From positions 23,778,001 through 23,842,000 of the forward strand of contig CM063288.1 in NCBI GenBank assembly GCA_032173965.1: a DNA stretch of 64,000 bases, given 5' to 3'. Shown in pieces: positions 1-11,000 of this stretch; the first letter of the stretch is position 1; each line of letters opens with the position of its first letter. Under the pieces are notes generated by a model that was given only the letters and a program-made list of their open reading frames with translations, was not told the DNA's origin and ran no database searches. The position numbers and the translations under genes are program-made. This DNA comes from Sitta carolinensis (Eukaryota > Chordata > Aves > Passeriformes > Sittidae).

Positions 1-2280
1 GAATATTTGAAAAAGAGCTACCTTACATGGAGCACTAGTTGCTAGTGTGACATTACCTACAAATAAAAACACAATCTAAATTTTAACCCATCCACTTAAA
101 AAAAAGAAGTTAATTTCCTAGTTGTGCAGATTGTGCCCATCTATCTGTAGCACTTTAGTAGGGTGCTGTAGTAGGGCTCCAATAGGGGCTTTAACACAGC
201 CTGGAATGGGAATACACTTAGGACAGAGAGATGCCTTGCTAGGTAATGAATTTACTGTCAGGAAACTATGACTTTGTAATAAAAAAGATGAAATATACAA
301 CTGTAAACATTAAGTAGCATTTTCAGTTGAACTGCTCTTAATCATGAAAAACGCATGCTGGCCTTATTTTACCACATGTACACCCTTAAAATGCTCCGGG
401 CCAGGGGGGGTCAAAATGCTTTTCACCTAGTTTTGGTCCCATTGTTTGCTATCTAAGAACTTCATGTCAGATGGAAGAGACTCAACTGTGAATTCCTAAA
501 CTTAGAAAAACATATTCAGATGTCTGTGCAGTCCACGGCAGATGCGTGCTAGCAGAAACTTCGTATCTGTGCTCTGACAGAACAGGGAGGGAGACAGACC
601 CAAAAAGACACTGGGCTTCTGAAAAAAAACCTCTATCAATCTACCACCTTTGGAAACAGGGCTTCTAAAAACCCCAAAGAACACAAAAGCAATAAAACAC
701 AAACAACAAAGGCAATTGATTGGGAAAAAAGTGTAGGCCTCACCCTGCGTGCCCAGAACTTCCTTAGGAAGGCTCTTCAATGCCAGCTGTGCTTCCACAA
801 TTCGAGCACACAATAAACTGACAGAGCAAACACATTCATGATGGATACATCTGTTAAAATTACACTGAAGTCAATTAGGAGGGATATGAAAAGTCACAGA
901 GATGTAGGTTTGTAACAATGGCTACTAAAATTGACATTTCTCCCTGTAGAAATTGGCATTTCTTCATTCTGTACCTTTCAGCACAGCCTTCTTTCTGTGG
1001 ATGATAACACAGCAAACATACCCAAGGAACATACAACCTCATCAGAACAAAGTGTCAAATGAATGAATAATATCAAATGAATTCAATCAAATAAATATCT
1101 GCTACGTCCACACATTACTTGTGTAAATTCATTTTAATATAGTAAAAAATTCTGGGAAAAAATTAAAATCTGGAATAATTTTTCTATTAGTCTACATTAA
1201 ATGGACTTCCTTAATTTTCACTTTGTATCCTGAAAGCCACAAAAGCCACACATGTAGTAGCTGATGTGGTGTGCAACTCCTGGCCAATCTACTTACTTTC
1301 ATTCTGTAGATGTACATTCTTCTACTATTTTTGGGATGACTGCAAATTTTCACCTGAAATAATTTAAAGACTTAATCCTAACTTTGAAAGTTCCAGCAAG
1401 CTTCATCTTGATCGTCTTCAACAGAATGGGAGGAGGGCAGGGGGAAAGGCTCTCAGTGCTGACTGATAGATTTTTGATATTGCCGTGCTTCGTTTTACTA
1501 ATTATGCCCAGATTGCTCATCATGCCAGATACTGTTTATGCTAGGAATTTTCTACAGCATACCTCAGGGGCAAATTGCCTGTAGTGGTGAGCTGGGAATT
1601 CTCTATAGCCTACTTTAACAAACAAACCTCCAGTATTCCTCCACATCCTATCATTCAACTTTCCTGCAAATCTTCGGCATACTTTTCAACTGAGGTAACT
1701 AACCCCAGGGAAGGGTATTCCTTGACACACCGATTGTTTATTCCCTCTAGAGCACAGTATATGCTCTCGACCCCTTGATCTTGCACAAGCTAAGAAAACA
1801 CAGTTGTTTTAAGTCATTAGGCTGTTGATAATGAAATCTGTTTAGGCAAAAGCCCTCGCGCTGGTCAGCAACTCTTAGTCTTGAGATTTCATGGAAATTT
1901 CACAAACATTTACAGTAATTGTTAATTTCTTCTCTGCAGGAGCCAGTTATCTACCACCTCAACCTCGTCTACTTTTCACAGATAGTCAAGATCTTTTATA
2001 AAGAAACTAGATTTTAATACCAGTGCGATCAGGCTCTAAGACTGGAGTATTTACGTTCTCTAAATTGGCGGATTGCTTTGGGTAGACAGTGTGTGAAGCT
2101 GTGCCAGCGCACCTCACCACCGTGCATTTGGGACGGGCCAGAAAACAAACTACATCGCCCTACTGTGATGACACCATGATTGCTACCAATTATCCCCCTT
2201 CCCCTTTGAAACGTTTGTGATTTGGCGTGCTGGCTGCTCACAAAACAACTAACTGCTTTTGATGCTGAATACTCCTATTG
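1..2280. other. Upstream intergenic DNA, no gene recognised
   Basis: AT-rich non-coding sequence upstream of the UBE2E3 CpG island. The open frames here are short, lack homology I recognise and are not flanked by a coherent exon-intron pattern. I see no repeat family I can name. It could hold distal regulatory DNA or an unannotated lncRNA, but nothing in the sequence shows it directly. Confidence 0.6.
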
Positions 2281-2384
2281 AGAGTGGTGAGGCTGCAGGG
2301 CGGCCGGCGTGTCTCCAGCTCCCAACGTGTGACAAAGTGCCAAGGGCAGGCGTTTGTGGTGCCGGGATAAGAAACCGCCACGGG

Positions 2385-3630
2385 TCCCCCCCCATCCTGC
2401 GTGTCCCTGCCCCGGCACGGGGCGCAAGGCACGAGCTCAGCCGTGCGAGGTGTGAGGCTGTCGAGGCCGAAGGCTGCGGGCACCCCACGACCCCCGAGCA
2501 TCGCCGCTGCCGAGCACCGGCCCGGCGAGTCCCGCGGCGGGCTGGAGGCCGGAGCCCCTCGGGAGCCGGGCTCAGCCGACGGTTGCGGGTGACGCCCGGC
2601 CGGGCCGTCCAGGAGCGATCCCCCCCCCATATCCCCGGGCCGCCGCTTTGTCCTTGCCCGGCCCGGAGCACGCGCGCCCCCGGCCGCGGCGGGAGCGCGC
2701 CTGCGCGCGCCCCGGCGGCCGCCGGGCGGGAGCGAGCGCCCCCTCTCCCCTCCCCCTCTCGCCGGGAGCTCCGCCGGCGGCCGCGGGCGGGCGGGGGAGC
2801 CCGGGCGGGCGGGGGGAGCCCGGGGGCGGCCGGGCCCGCTCCCCGCCTCCGCTCCGCGGCGCGCGCCCGCCGCCCCCCGCCCCGGCCCCCCGGCCCGCCG
2901 CGGGAGCCCGCGCCGCAGAGCGGGGCCCGCCAGCGCCACCCGCCGGCCGCGGGGCCGCACCGCGCCTCCCCCCGTCCCCCCTGCTCCGGCTCTCAATGTT
3001 CCACACTGCCCGGCCACAGAGCCGCCGCCGCCGCCGTAGAGCCCCCCGGCCGCCTCCGTCCCCTCCTCGGGCGCCGCGGGCCCGGCCCGGCCCCCCGCCA
3101 TCCCGCCCCTCCGACCCAGCAGCGGGACAGGACGCCGGCGAAGGTAAGGGAGCGGCGGGTGAGGCGGCCGCCGCGGCGGCTGGGCGAGCGCGGTGGGGGG
3201 AGGCGGGGAGGAGGCGGGGGGGCTGGTAGAGGAGCTTTGTTCTTGTTTTCGGCGCTCGCTGCCTGGCGGCGGCCGGGGGCGCGGGGCCGGCCCGAGTTCA
3301 CGCCTCACTTGGTGCACACGCACGGTGCAGAGCGGGGCCGGGCGAGCCGCCGCCGCCCGCCGAGCCGAGCCGAGCCGAGGCGGGCTGGCGCTCCCCACAA
3401 AGCGCGGCCGGGCGGGCGCCTGGATCCAGCCCTGCCGCAGCTCCCGCCGCTCCTCCTCGGGCCCCCCCGGCCGCCGGGGCAGCCCCCTCCTTCTTCCCCC
3501 CCCACCCCCCCCCCGCCTTTCCCGATCGGCGGAAAAATGTCGGTCTGCCTGGCGGAGCTGCGCGGGGAGCGGCGGCGGGGAGAGCTTTGCAGAAGGTGCA
3601 GTTTGAATTATGCTTCTTCCCCCTCCGGCA
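2385..3630 (+). promoter_or_regulatory. UBE2E3: CpG-island promoter of UBE2E3
   Basis: The base composition changes sharply from AT-rich to very GC- and CpG-rich DNA. There are many GC-box-like GGGCGG runs around 2785-2830, an NRF1-like GCGCCTGCGC stretch near 2698-2707, and a (GCC)5 run at 3021-3036. No TATA box stands at a credible start site, as expected for a dispersed housekeeping promoter. The donor that ends exon 1 (3143/3144) lies inside the island. Several long open frames cross the island on both strands. They are proline-, arginine-, glycine- and alanine-rich because GC-rich DNA has few stop codons, and I do not treat them as genes. The island probably drives UBE2E3 rightward and may also fire leftward. 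The boundaries were judged by eye. Confidence 0.85.
2995..3143 (+). other. UBE2E3: UBE2E3 exon 1 (5' UTR), 5' end uncertain
   Basis: The sequence GCGAAG|GTAAGGG gives a strong donor at 3143/3144 inside the CpG island. It is the best donor between the island core and the coding exon at 4411. Exon 1 would be non-coding for the main product. The 5' limit is arbitrary and the real start sites are probably dispersed over tens to hundreds of bases. If transcription begins upstream of 2996, the exon carries an ATG (2996-2998) that opens a frame running through the splice junction (see findings). Alternative first exons elsewhere in the island are possible. Confidence 0.6.
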
Positions 3631-4410
3631 GCTCTGTGGTGGCCAAATGCAGTTCTCGCTGCTGGCCATGTAAATAACAGGGGCTGCTGCTACCCCAGTG
3701 GCTTTAAATGCATCGCGGGGCTTTCCCCCTTCCTAAAAAAAGCCCTATCACCAACAAAAAAAAAAAAAAAACCAAACCTCTTTTCCCCCCGTGCCAGCCC
3801 TTTAAATGCTAAGAGCAAGTGTACATTTCCAACTGAAATCTACCCAAGTGTTACTCGCAGTGTATTTTCTCGGGAAGAGGGGGGATCTGGCATTTGGACC
3901 CAATAAAATACTCTGCTCCAGTGTAAATATTTACAGGTTATTAGTGACTTTTTAAAAAACATTTTCAGTGAGGTCTGTTATTTACAGTGTGTCATAAGTT
4001 ATTAATGTTCATTGCCTAAGTACTCTGCTAAATCTGTCTCATGCCTTAGAACAAAGTCGACAATTGGCATATTGTTTAAAGTATGAAAAAAATGCGAGTG
4101 GGTTTAAAAATTGGAAATATCTGTATTTTCAGAAGTGTAAATATTGCTTTGTAGCTGTCAAACTCCAGCCCTTGGTTACGAGACAAGTATATTTTGATTA
4201 ATTTCTCCCTGAAACTGACTTGTCACCTATTCAAAGTTTTCTGGAACTTGGGGAATGCCAAGAGAGAGTCGTGCCTGTTGTATGAACTCTGCCTCTTCCC
4301 CAAAAAAGTTCTGTGTGATGTCCAGTGATAGGCAGAGGTCAGTGGAACTTGGGGAATGACAAGCTCCTGTCCCTGTATATTAACTCTGCCTCTTTTCCTT
4401 CCCCAAAAAG
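3144..4410 (+). other. UBE2E3: UBE2E3 intron 1
   Basis: GT-AG intron of 1,267 bp. Its first third is the tail of the CpG island, with a long C-run at 3496-3514 and an A16 run at 3756-3771. It then turns AT-rich. Its last 170 bp contain a tandem copy of the exon 2 start region, described separately. I see no other gene in it. Confidence 0.65.
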
Positions 4411-4444
4411 TTCCCCACGATGTCCAGTGATAGGCAGAGGTCAG
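4242..4444 (+). repeat. Tandem duplication (2 x ~101 bp) of the exon 2 acceptor and start codon
   Basis: Two head-to-tail copies, 4242-4342 and 4343-4444, both begin TGGAACTTGGGGAATG and both end GATAGGCAGAGGTCAG. Each contains a pyrimidine tract, an AG acceptor (4307-4308 and 4409-4410) and the start codon with the first eight codons of UBE2E3 (ATG at 4318 and 4420). Copy 2 runs on into the true exon. Copy 1 is intronic. The coding parts of the copies are identical, while the middle parts differ by many substitutions and small indels. Copy 2 has the longer pyrimidine tract and a better branchpoint-like ATTAACT, so it is the likely acceptor in use. The ATGs lie 102 bp apart, but the frame from copy 1 meets a stop at 4357-4359. 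Confidence 0.93.
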
Positions 4445-4613
4445 ACGATGAAAGTCCAAGTACCAGCAGTGGTAGTTCAGATGCTGATCAGAGGGATCCG
4501 CCTGCGCCTGAACCTGAAGAGCAAGAAGAACGAAAACCCTCTGCCACCCAGCAGAAGAAGAACACCAAACTATCCAGCAAAACTACTGCTAAGCTATCTA
4601 CCAGTGCAAAAAG
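4420..4613 (+). CDS. UBE2E3: UBE2E3 coding exon 2 (residues 1-65, start codon)
   Basis: The exon starts at 4411 after the acceptor CCCCAAAAAG, and the ATG at 4420 is the first in the exon. It encodes the N-terminal extension that defines class III E2 enzymes: a Ser/Asp-rich acidic start, a Pro/Glu-rich segment (about 27-40), then a Lys/Thr/Ser-rich stretch ending SAK. This tail is unstructured in the family and is thought to limit E2 activity and affect localisation. The exon ends AAAAG|GTAAAG at 4613/4614, leaving two bases (AG) of codon 65, which the first base of exon 3 completes as Arg. The start is supported by family agreement, since the protein begins MSSDRQRSDDES as UBE2E3 does in mammals. 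The first 25 coding bases also occur in the intronic duplicate just upstream. Confidence 0.97.
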
Positions 4614-6772
4614 GTAAAGCGGCGAGTGAGACATCCTGCATTATTTTTGCACAGTATTTGAAGCCACAGTACTTGCACTGCACCTGTCAGGACAGAGGGA
4701 TTCGTCTTGTGGAAAGCTGTGTGGAAGGGAGTGAACTATCAACTTTGGTAGTACAGGAACCTGCCTAGCAGTGTTTTAATTAATCCAGGTCTTGTTGGGG
4801 TACAGTTACACAGACTTGTCCTATGTCTTTTGAAAAGTTGGTGCAGAACTTGGTAACTTACAGGCTGACTGGAACGGGAGCACCTAGATATGTTTCGTAT
4901 TTGCAAAAATGTGTGAGAGAGCTTTGATGCTTTTTTCTGAGTTAGCTTTCCATGCCTGATTGGTATAGGGTGGAGTCCTCCTGCAGTATTTTATTATGGT
5001 CTGTAGACTGATGACAGGCAGTGCTGTCTAATTAAAGAAGTCATAAAACCCCAGTGGCTTCTCTGGGCCTTATGAGAGCTTTTCCTGATGATGCACAGGA
5101 GAGCCTTATGCACCTTGGAGGAATGGGTTCATTCTGCTGTTCTCTTGGGAGAAACTTAGGTGAGTTTTCTCCCTTAGGATCTGTAGATTTGAACTGTGAC
5201 GTTCTACAGGTAGCCTCTGCCTTTAAATATGAGAACTGTCAGGAACCTTGTTTAGTTACATTGGTTGCACTTTCATTTGCATATCAGTTTATGGGCAGTC
5301 TGGCCCATAATGTATACTCTGGCCCAAGATGTATACTCTGGTAATTTTCTCAAATATCAGCTGTGTGAAATAGTCAGACTTTAAATTCTTTAATTCCAGC
5401 TGTCTTTGGAGATGAAATATAACTTTCCAGTCCTTTTCCTGGAGTTACTTTTCTTTGTAAACATTTACAAGTATCCTGTAGCAAGAAAAGCAGTAACATA
5501 GCTGTAGTAGCTTTAAATTTTGCTTATGTGGTGTTGTAGTTCTGACTTTTAGGAACACATTAAGTAATTTTGTATAGGACTTAAAGTTAGTAAATTCCTT
5601 TTGAAATATGTTAAAATTGTTGCAGAGAATGGCTGTGTGGCTTTGATGTCTTTTGAGCTTGTTAAAAAAAAGGTTTGAATTAGGAGTGGCTAAAGAGAAA
5701 AAAGTTTTGCAAGTACTATTTAGCACTTTTAGTTTGTCGTTACTTGTCTTTATTTGACAAGCCTGAGATACAGGTTTTTGATACTTGAGTTTTCCCATGT
5801 TGTCTTTATTTTACTTAATTGTTGCAAGTCTAATTCCATGCATCTCAGATAGTCCAGCAGGTTGACTGAACTTATTAGTATTAATGCAAGGACATGCAGA
5901 GTAGTTTCTGTTAACTCATCTTTTAACTCCTGCTATTTGCAAGAAATTCACAGTATTGCTTATATGGGTCCTTTTGTGAAGAGAAGTCTTACTTGATATT
6001 TTTAAGAAGAGTTTAATGCGTATTTTGAAATTGCACCTCTTATGTAGCTGAATAAACTTAAATTGACAGGAAGTTTCCAGTAGTCGTTTTTCATATCTTA
6101 ACTCCTTCTGAATGTTTGTAATAGAGTAAAGTTATGCACAAATTATTTCAAGTTATTTTAACACTTTTTATCACATAAATACTGTGTAAGGTTGCAGGAG
6201 GAAAAGCAGCAGAAGGTATGGAGAGAAGCAAAGTTGATCCAGAGAGATTATTCTAGTAACAGAGACAGCCTGGCAGATCTGCAAATCCACTTTTTAACAC
6301 ACTGTAAAGTAGTAGGTAAAATATTGTGAAAAGAGTGTGTCTGCTGCCAGCATGGTTCACTTGAGCCTCAGTCACAGGTCCTGTAGCTCTGGTTTAAAGT
6401 CATTGTCAAATCTGTGCAGGCTCCCCCACACACCTCATTTGCATATTAGCTTGAAAAGAAAATCTTCCTGGTAAAAAGTGCTCAGATGTGAAAAACAGTT
6501 ACTTTTCTGAGTAGTTGTGGGAAATTTCTACACAACTCAGCTGTAAGTGTTCTGTTTACATACTGCGTGGAGCAGGAAAAAAGCTGCAAAGTTTCTCAGC
6601 TGTGGGATTTGGGTTATGCCTCTGAGAACAAAGAGGAAGCAGCCATGTTAGCATTACTGAAGGCAAAGCCAATCTTGCATTTAACTGCATGGTGGTAGAG
6701 GGCAGTGTAATTCCCTGATTTATTCTATAGACTATCTCAAATGCTTTGTGTCTGTTCTCATTTCACCAACAG
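4614..6772 (+). other. UBE2E3: UBE2E3 intron 2
   Basis: GT-AG intron of 2,159 bp in phase 2, with donor GTAAAGC and acceptor TTTCACCAACAG. It is AT-rich and without a nested gene. A perfectly phased 19-bp tandem duplication lies at 5299-5336. The open frames inside (for example 5054-5344) have no recognisable homology. Confidence 0.8.
5299..5341. repeat. Short tandem duplication, 19-bp unit
   Basis: Two consecutive 19-bp units (5299-5317 and 5318-5336) begin TCTGGCCCA and end TGTATAC. They differ by one or two bases and are followed by a partial third unit, TCTGG. This looks like a local replication-slippage duplication inside intron 2. Confidence 0.85.
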
Positions 6773-6823
6773 AATCCAGAAGGAGCTAGCTGAAATAACC
6801 CTTGATCCTCCTCCTAACTGCAG
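6773..6823 (+). CDS. UBE2E3: UBE2E3 coding exon 3 (residues 65-82 in part)
   Basis: A 51-bp exon between TTTCACCAACAG and AG|GTATGTA. It encodes IQKELAEITLDPPPNC, the first helix of the UBC fold and the following turn. In E2 enzymes this helix forms part of the surface that docks E1 and E3. Both flanking introns are phase 2 and the length is a multiple of three, so skipping the exon would keep the reading frame but remove the helix. The exon ends with AG, the first two bases of Ser82. A 43.7-kb intron follows. Confidence 0.97.
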
Positions 6824-7920
6824 GTATGTAATGGCTTCTTAAATTGTGGTCGGTGGTAGGAAATTAATGTGCTCAGGTTAACAAAAGGCAAATTTAGTGT
6901 TTATGACGGGTGACTGTTAGACAGAAATTGCATACAGCGGATTGAACAAGCATACAAAACGTTTGAAACTGAAGTTTGATATTTTGTCTGCATGTTGGAG
7001 GTGTAGTCATTAGTGATTGATGTACACAGTAAAATCTATTCAGTTTGTTGTTCATAGCTGGTCACTGCCTTTGTGAAACAATAATTATACAAACGTCAAA
7101 ATATGCTGAAGCCTTCAACTTAATGTCTGCATGTAGTTTGAACTGGGTTTTTTTGAGTGCTGAGTTTCTAGAGCGATCTTTTAATTTTGAAGTAAAGAAC
7201 TGTACGTGATTTTTATATGCTTTGTCTTAGTATGTTGTTTAACACATAAACTGAAGTACTGCCTCCAAATCTATGTGTCTTTTGGTCAAAGCTGTAGTCT
7301 CTTGATAAAGAATATTTTTAAGGAAGTTCCCAACTTAGGAGGTGCTTCTGTTTGGTTTTAGAAAATGAAATTTTAAGCATGGACGACTGAGTGATTTAAA
7401 GTGATGGTTTGGAACTGAAGCACTTGATGTGTGGGAAAGTTAGATAGTAGCACAGTTAGCTGATTTCTTTAAATCTTTTGGATGTTTTACTTTTGTTTAA
7501 AGCATGCTTAAAAATTCTCATTAGCTGTAAGCATCCAGCGTTCAGACTTGCAATAAAGCTAGCTTTAAAGAATGTTGCTTTCATTTGAGGTATCTCAGTA
7601 AGATTTCTTACTGGAGGGTATCTTAATAACTCATGTTACATGTTTTTTAAAAATGCTGGAAATGCTTTCTGATTCTGTGTTGGAATTGTTTGGCTGTTGA
7701 ATAGTTGGAAAGATTTGGTGGGTGTTCTGTGAATTCGATAAAATATGAGCTGTTCTTCTGTCTCACTAATCCATGAGCACAGGGGCTAAACCAGCACAGT
7801 GTTTTATTGAATTTGTGGTGAAGGCGTCTTGTCCTGAGGACTGTGCTGTAGATTGCCTGTGGCAGTCTGATGTATTTGCATGCAGGGTCAGTGGTTCTGT
7901 TTGTTTAGGGGTTAGTTCTT

Positions 7921-8020
7921 TGCTTTTTTGGTGTTTTTGGTTTTTTTGGGGTTTTTGGGTTTTTTGGGGGTTTTGTTTTAGTGGGTTTTTTGGTGGGGAG
8001 ATGGGTTTGGTTTGGTTTTA
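7921..8020 (+). repeat. GT-rich low-complexity tract with G-runs
   Basis: About 100 bp composed almost only of G and T on the + strand. G-runs of three to five lie at 7948-7951, 7957-7959, 7966-7970, 7983-7985, 7995-7998 and 8003-8005, separated by T-rich loops. It could fold into a G-quadruplex in the nascent UBE2E3 transcript or on the + strand. The Trp/Phe/Gly-rich open frame across it is a by-product of composition. Confidence 0.85.
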
Positions 8021-11000
8021 AATAACTGCTTTAGGTAACTTTAAATAAATTACTGGGATCTAGTTCTGTGTAGGTCCTGCGCTTTATATTTGGATCATCA
8101 AAGGGGCATGGTAGAAGAGAAAGCATTTAAATGAAATAGAATTCTGATGCTTTTGCTTACAGTTGCCAAAAAGATAATTGTCGCAGTTTCGGGTACCGCA
8201 AGTTACAGCTTTTAGAAAGAGAAGCTTTCACGTCTGCAGCACTTTCTGATACTTGGCTCCCTGGGAAAGCATGTTCCTCTCATATTAGCACAAGAGTATT
8301 GCAGAGCATTTTGCATGTGAGCTGGTACAGCCAGATGCCCAGAAATGCTGTTGAGAATGATGAAAATCCCCTAATGTGTCTAAAATTATTCAACTTTCTT
8401 TCTTACAGAGAGTAGGAAAAAAATGCTATTTTTTCCCAGTGAGGAGGTCAGTGCTTCTGCTCCTATAGGTATTTTTAAGAGGAATTTAGTGGATTTACTC
8501 AGTAACAACTTTATGATGAGTGCGTTTTTACATTTCGCAAAATAAATTAAGAAAAAATATCTACAAGAGAAACAAGCTTCTGTAACAGGAGATCTGGGTT
8601 TTCATGATAAAGTTTGAACAGGGTCTCAGTGCCCAAAGTGTTTACTGTTGCATTGAAACTGTCTTTTTAGAAGGAGCCCTTCTGGTACCAAGAGGTAAAT
8701 AGAGCTGTGTTTATGTGCAGAAACAGTTGACACTTCCTTTTCTTATAAGGTGTAGTAGCACAGATTAGGCTACAGACAAACACAGCAGGCTGATGACACC
8801 TCTGCATTGCTCATCATGCAACAAGCAGCAGAATGCTACTTATTGCATTTCTTGTGAAAGAAACAGAATTTGTAAAACAACTCCCAAAACATTTAAAAGC
8901 CTGTAAAATTTGGGAATATTGCATGTGCTTTAAAATAAAAACCTTGTGTCAAAGTTCTCCCAAAAACAGTTTTTCATGCACAGTTGTTTGTCTTCCAGTT
9001 CTAGAGCACACCCTTATCATTTGCAGTCCACATTTTGCAAGCTCCACAAGAATACAACTGGCAACTAATGCTCTTGGATGCTGATAGTCCTTCTGGTTAC
9101 TCAGTTACATAAGTAATGAAAAACTAGCAATTTTTAAAATGCTGTAATTGCACGTATAAAACGTTAAATGTTATTTTACAGGATACAGTACAAATATGTT
9201 GAACTCTCTCATATCATGGTAAACACTGATATCTGCTGCCGCTTCTCACCTGCCAATGCAACTGCCCAGTCACCCCATGGGAGTGAGCCGAGGCTGATTT
9301 CCCTACTTTAGAATGACACCAACTGGCTGCACTGTGATTTTTATGCAAAAGAGGTGTAGATTTCCCCAGCAGTTGTTTTTCCTGCAGTCACATCTCTTGC
9401 TATAACATCTACTTCATAAAATTGCCAGAGCCCCAAGAAAGCCCCTGTTCCTGGGTATGCTGAGCAGGCCTGGGCTGCACATTAACTTCTGTTTTAGGCA
9501 CTGGGATAGCAGAATTACAATAAAACTGACTAAACAGTAGTTTTTTGCTTGCCTGTCTCAACAGTAAAGATTGATTTCTGATTCTGTTAATTGGACAATG
9601 AACTGTTGAAAAAAATCATGTTGTCATGTATCATGCTGTCATGTTTGTGAGCCGTGAAAATGAGCTGCATCTCAGGGGTACCAACTATAAAATTTAATGT
9701 CTTCAATACTGATAGCGTTACTCTTTAGCATGCAGTAGTACTGAATTCCTGTGATTTTGGTGTGATTTTCAAGAAAGATAAAGCATCAAAAGCAATAAAA
9801 TTAAATTCAGGGTTTGGCCACTAAAGATGTTGGAGAAAAATTAAGTTCTGCTTTATACTCATATTTTCTTCTTTCCAACAAAAAACCCTGAAATAAGTCA
9901 ATTACTGTCCAACATACACCATAGCACTAGGACACATAGGTAAATTGAGGACAGGTATCTGATTCCATTTTTTCTTTCTTTTGCTGGCTTAACTCAAAGC
10001 TGTGCTACTTGATGCAGTGTGCTGTATTTAATTTCTTTTGTGCTTTTAATAGCATAAAGCAAAGCTAAAAAGATCTTGGCCCTATTGCTCCTAGGCAGCT
10101 CAGTTTCAAACCATGGCCAAGCACTTATACATACTTCAAGGTATGGAAGTGTGCCAAACTCCACTGTTACAGACTCTCAGGTAAATGCTGAAAAAGATTT
10201 TGCACGTAGTGCATGGTAAATCTGGGCTGCAGAGATGCTCTTAAATAAGTTTGACATATCTGGAATAACTATTTTCAGCTCCTAGCATAAAACCATTTAG
10301 ATCAGAGGTCACTGCTCTGTAGTTAAGGTTACGGCTCAGACTGCCATTGTGACCTGCCCAACTTGGAGGCTGCAGCTCAGGTGGAGCAGGGCACTGCTGT
10401 CTCCAACAGTCATTGTATTTCCTGGATTTTAGGGCTGGCAAAAGTGGGGCAATTCCCAGGGGTGCTGTGATTTACAGCAGCTTCCTTTAGCTGTTCCTGG
10501 CTGCCCTGAAGATCTACAATAACAAAAAAATGTGCAATCACAGTATTCTGTGCTCACTCTTCCTCATATCCATTCCTAAATTAAGTATTGTTCTTTGTGG
10601 AAAAGTTTTTGAAGTTCAATTTAATAACACTCATGTAAGCTTAGTTTATAGCTTACAGCCAATTTTACAACAAATCCACTTTAGTGTAAACTTTGCAGGA
10701 AATGAATGCAAACAACAAATTCAGTGTATCCACTCAGAGCTTAATTCATGTGGTTTAAAAAGTGGTGAGTTGAAATAGTGCATCTTTCCCAGGCAGGCGG
10801 GAGAATGTAAGTCTTTTATATCCTGTATTGTAAATTTGCTTTAATCTCTTCTCTTTGCTAAATTGAAAATCAGATAGTTGAAAGCAAGTGGTTAAAAAGA
10901 AGAAAGTGAAGTGGAAAGGCCAGGCAAAACACATGCCTTGGAGCACTGGTCAGAGAAACAACTTGCTTTCTTTGTAGCTGCTAGGAAATGGGACTTACTG

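Noticed and set aside
3530..3605. Alternative first exon ending near 3595 (GCAGAAG|GTGCAG)
   Set aside because: The donor is weak compared with the one at 3143/3144, and nothing else supports it.
2238..3677. Long open frames on both strands over the UBE2E3 CpG island (up to 472 codons)
   Set aside because: They are Pro/Arg/Ala/Gly-rich in every frame because stop codons are rare in GC-rich DNA. None has recognisable homology, and they overlap each other on both strands.
4325..4768. 147-codon frame overlapping UBE2E3 exon 2
   Set aside because: It is a shadow of the real UBE2E3 frame and crosses the exon 2 donor into intron 2.
7773..8021. Trp/Phe/Gly-rich 82-codon open frame
   Set aside because: It is a translation of the GT-rich low-complexity tract.
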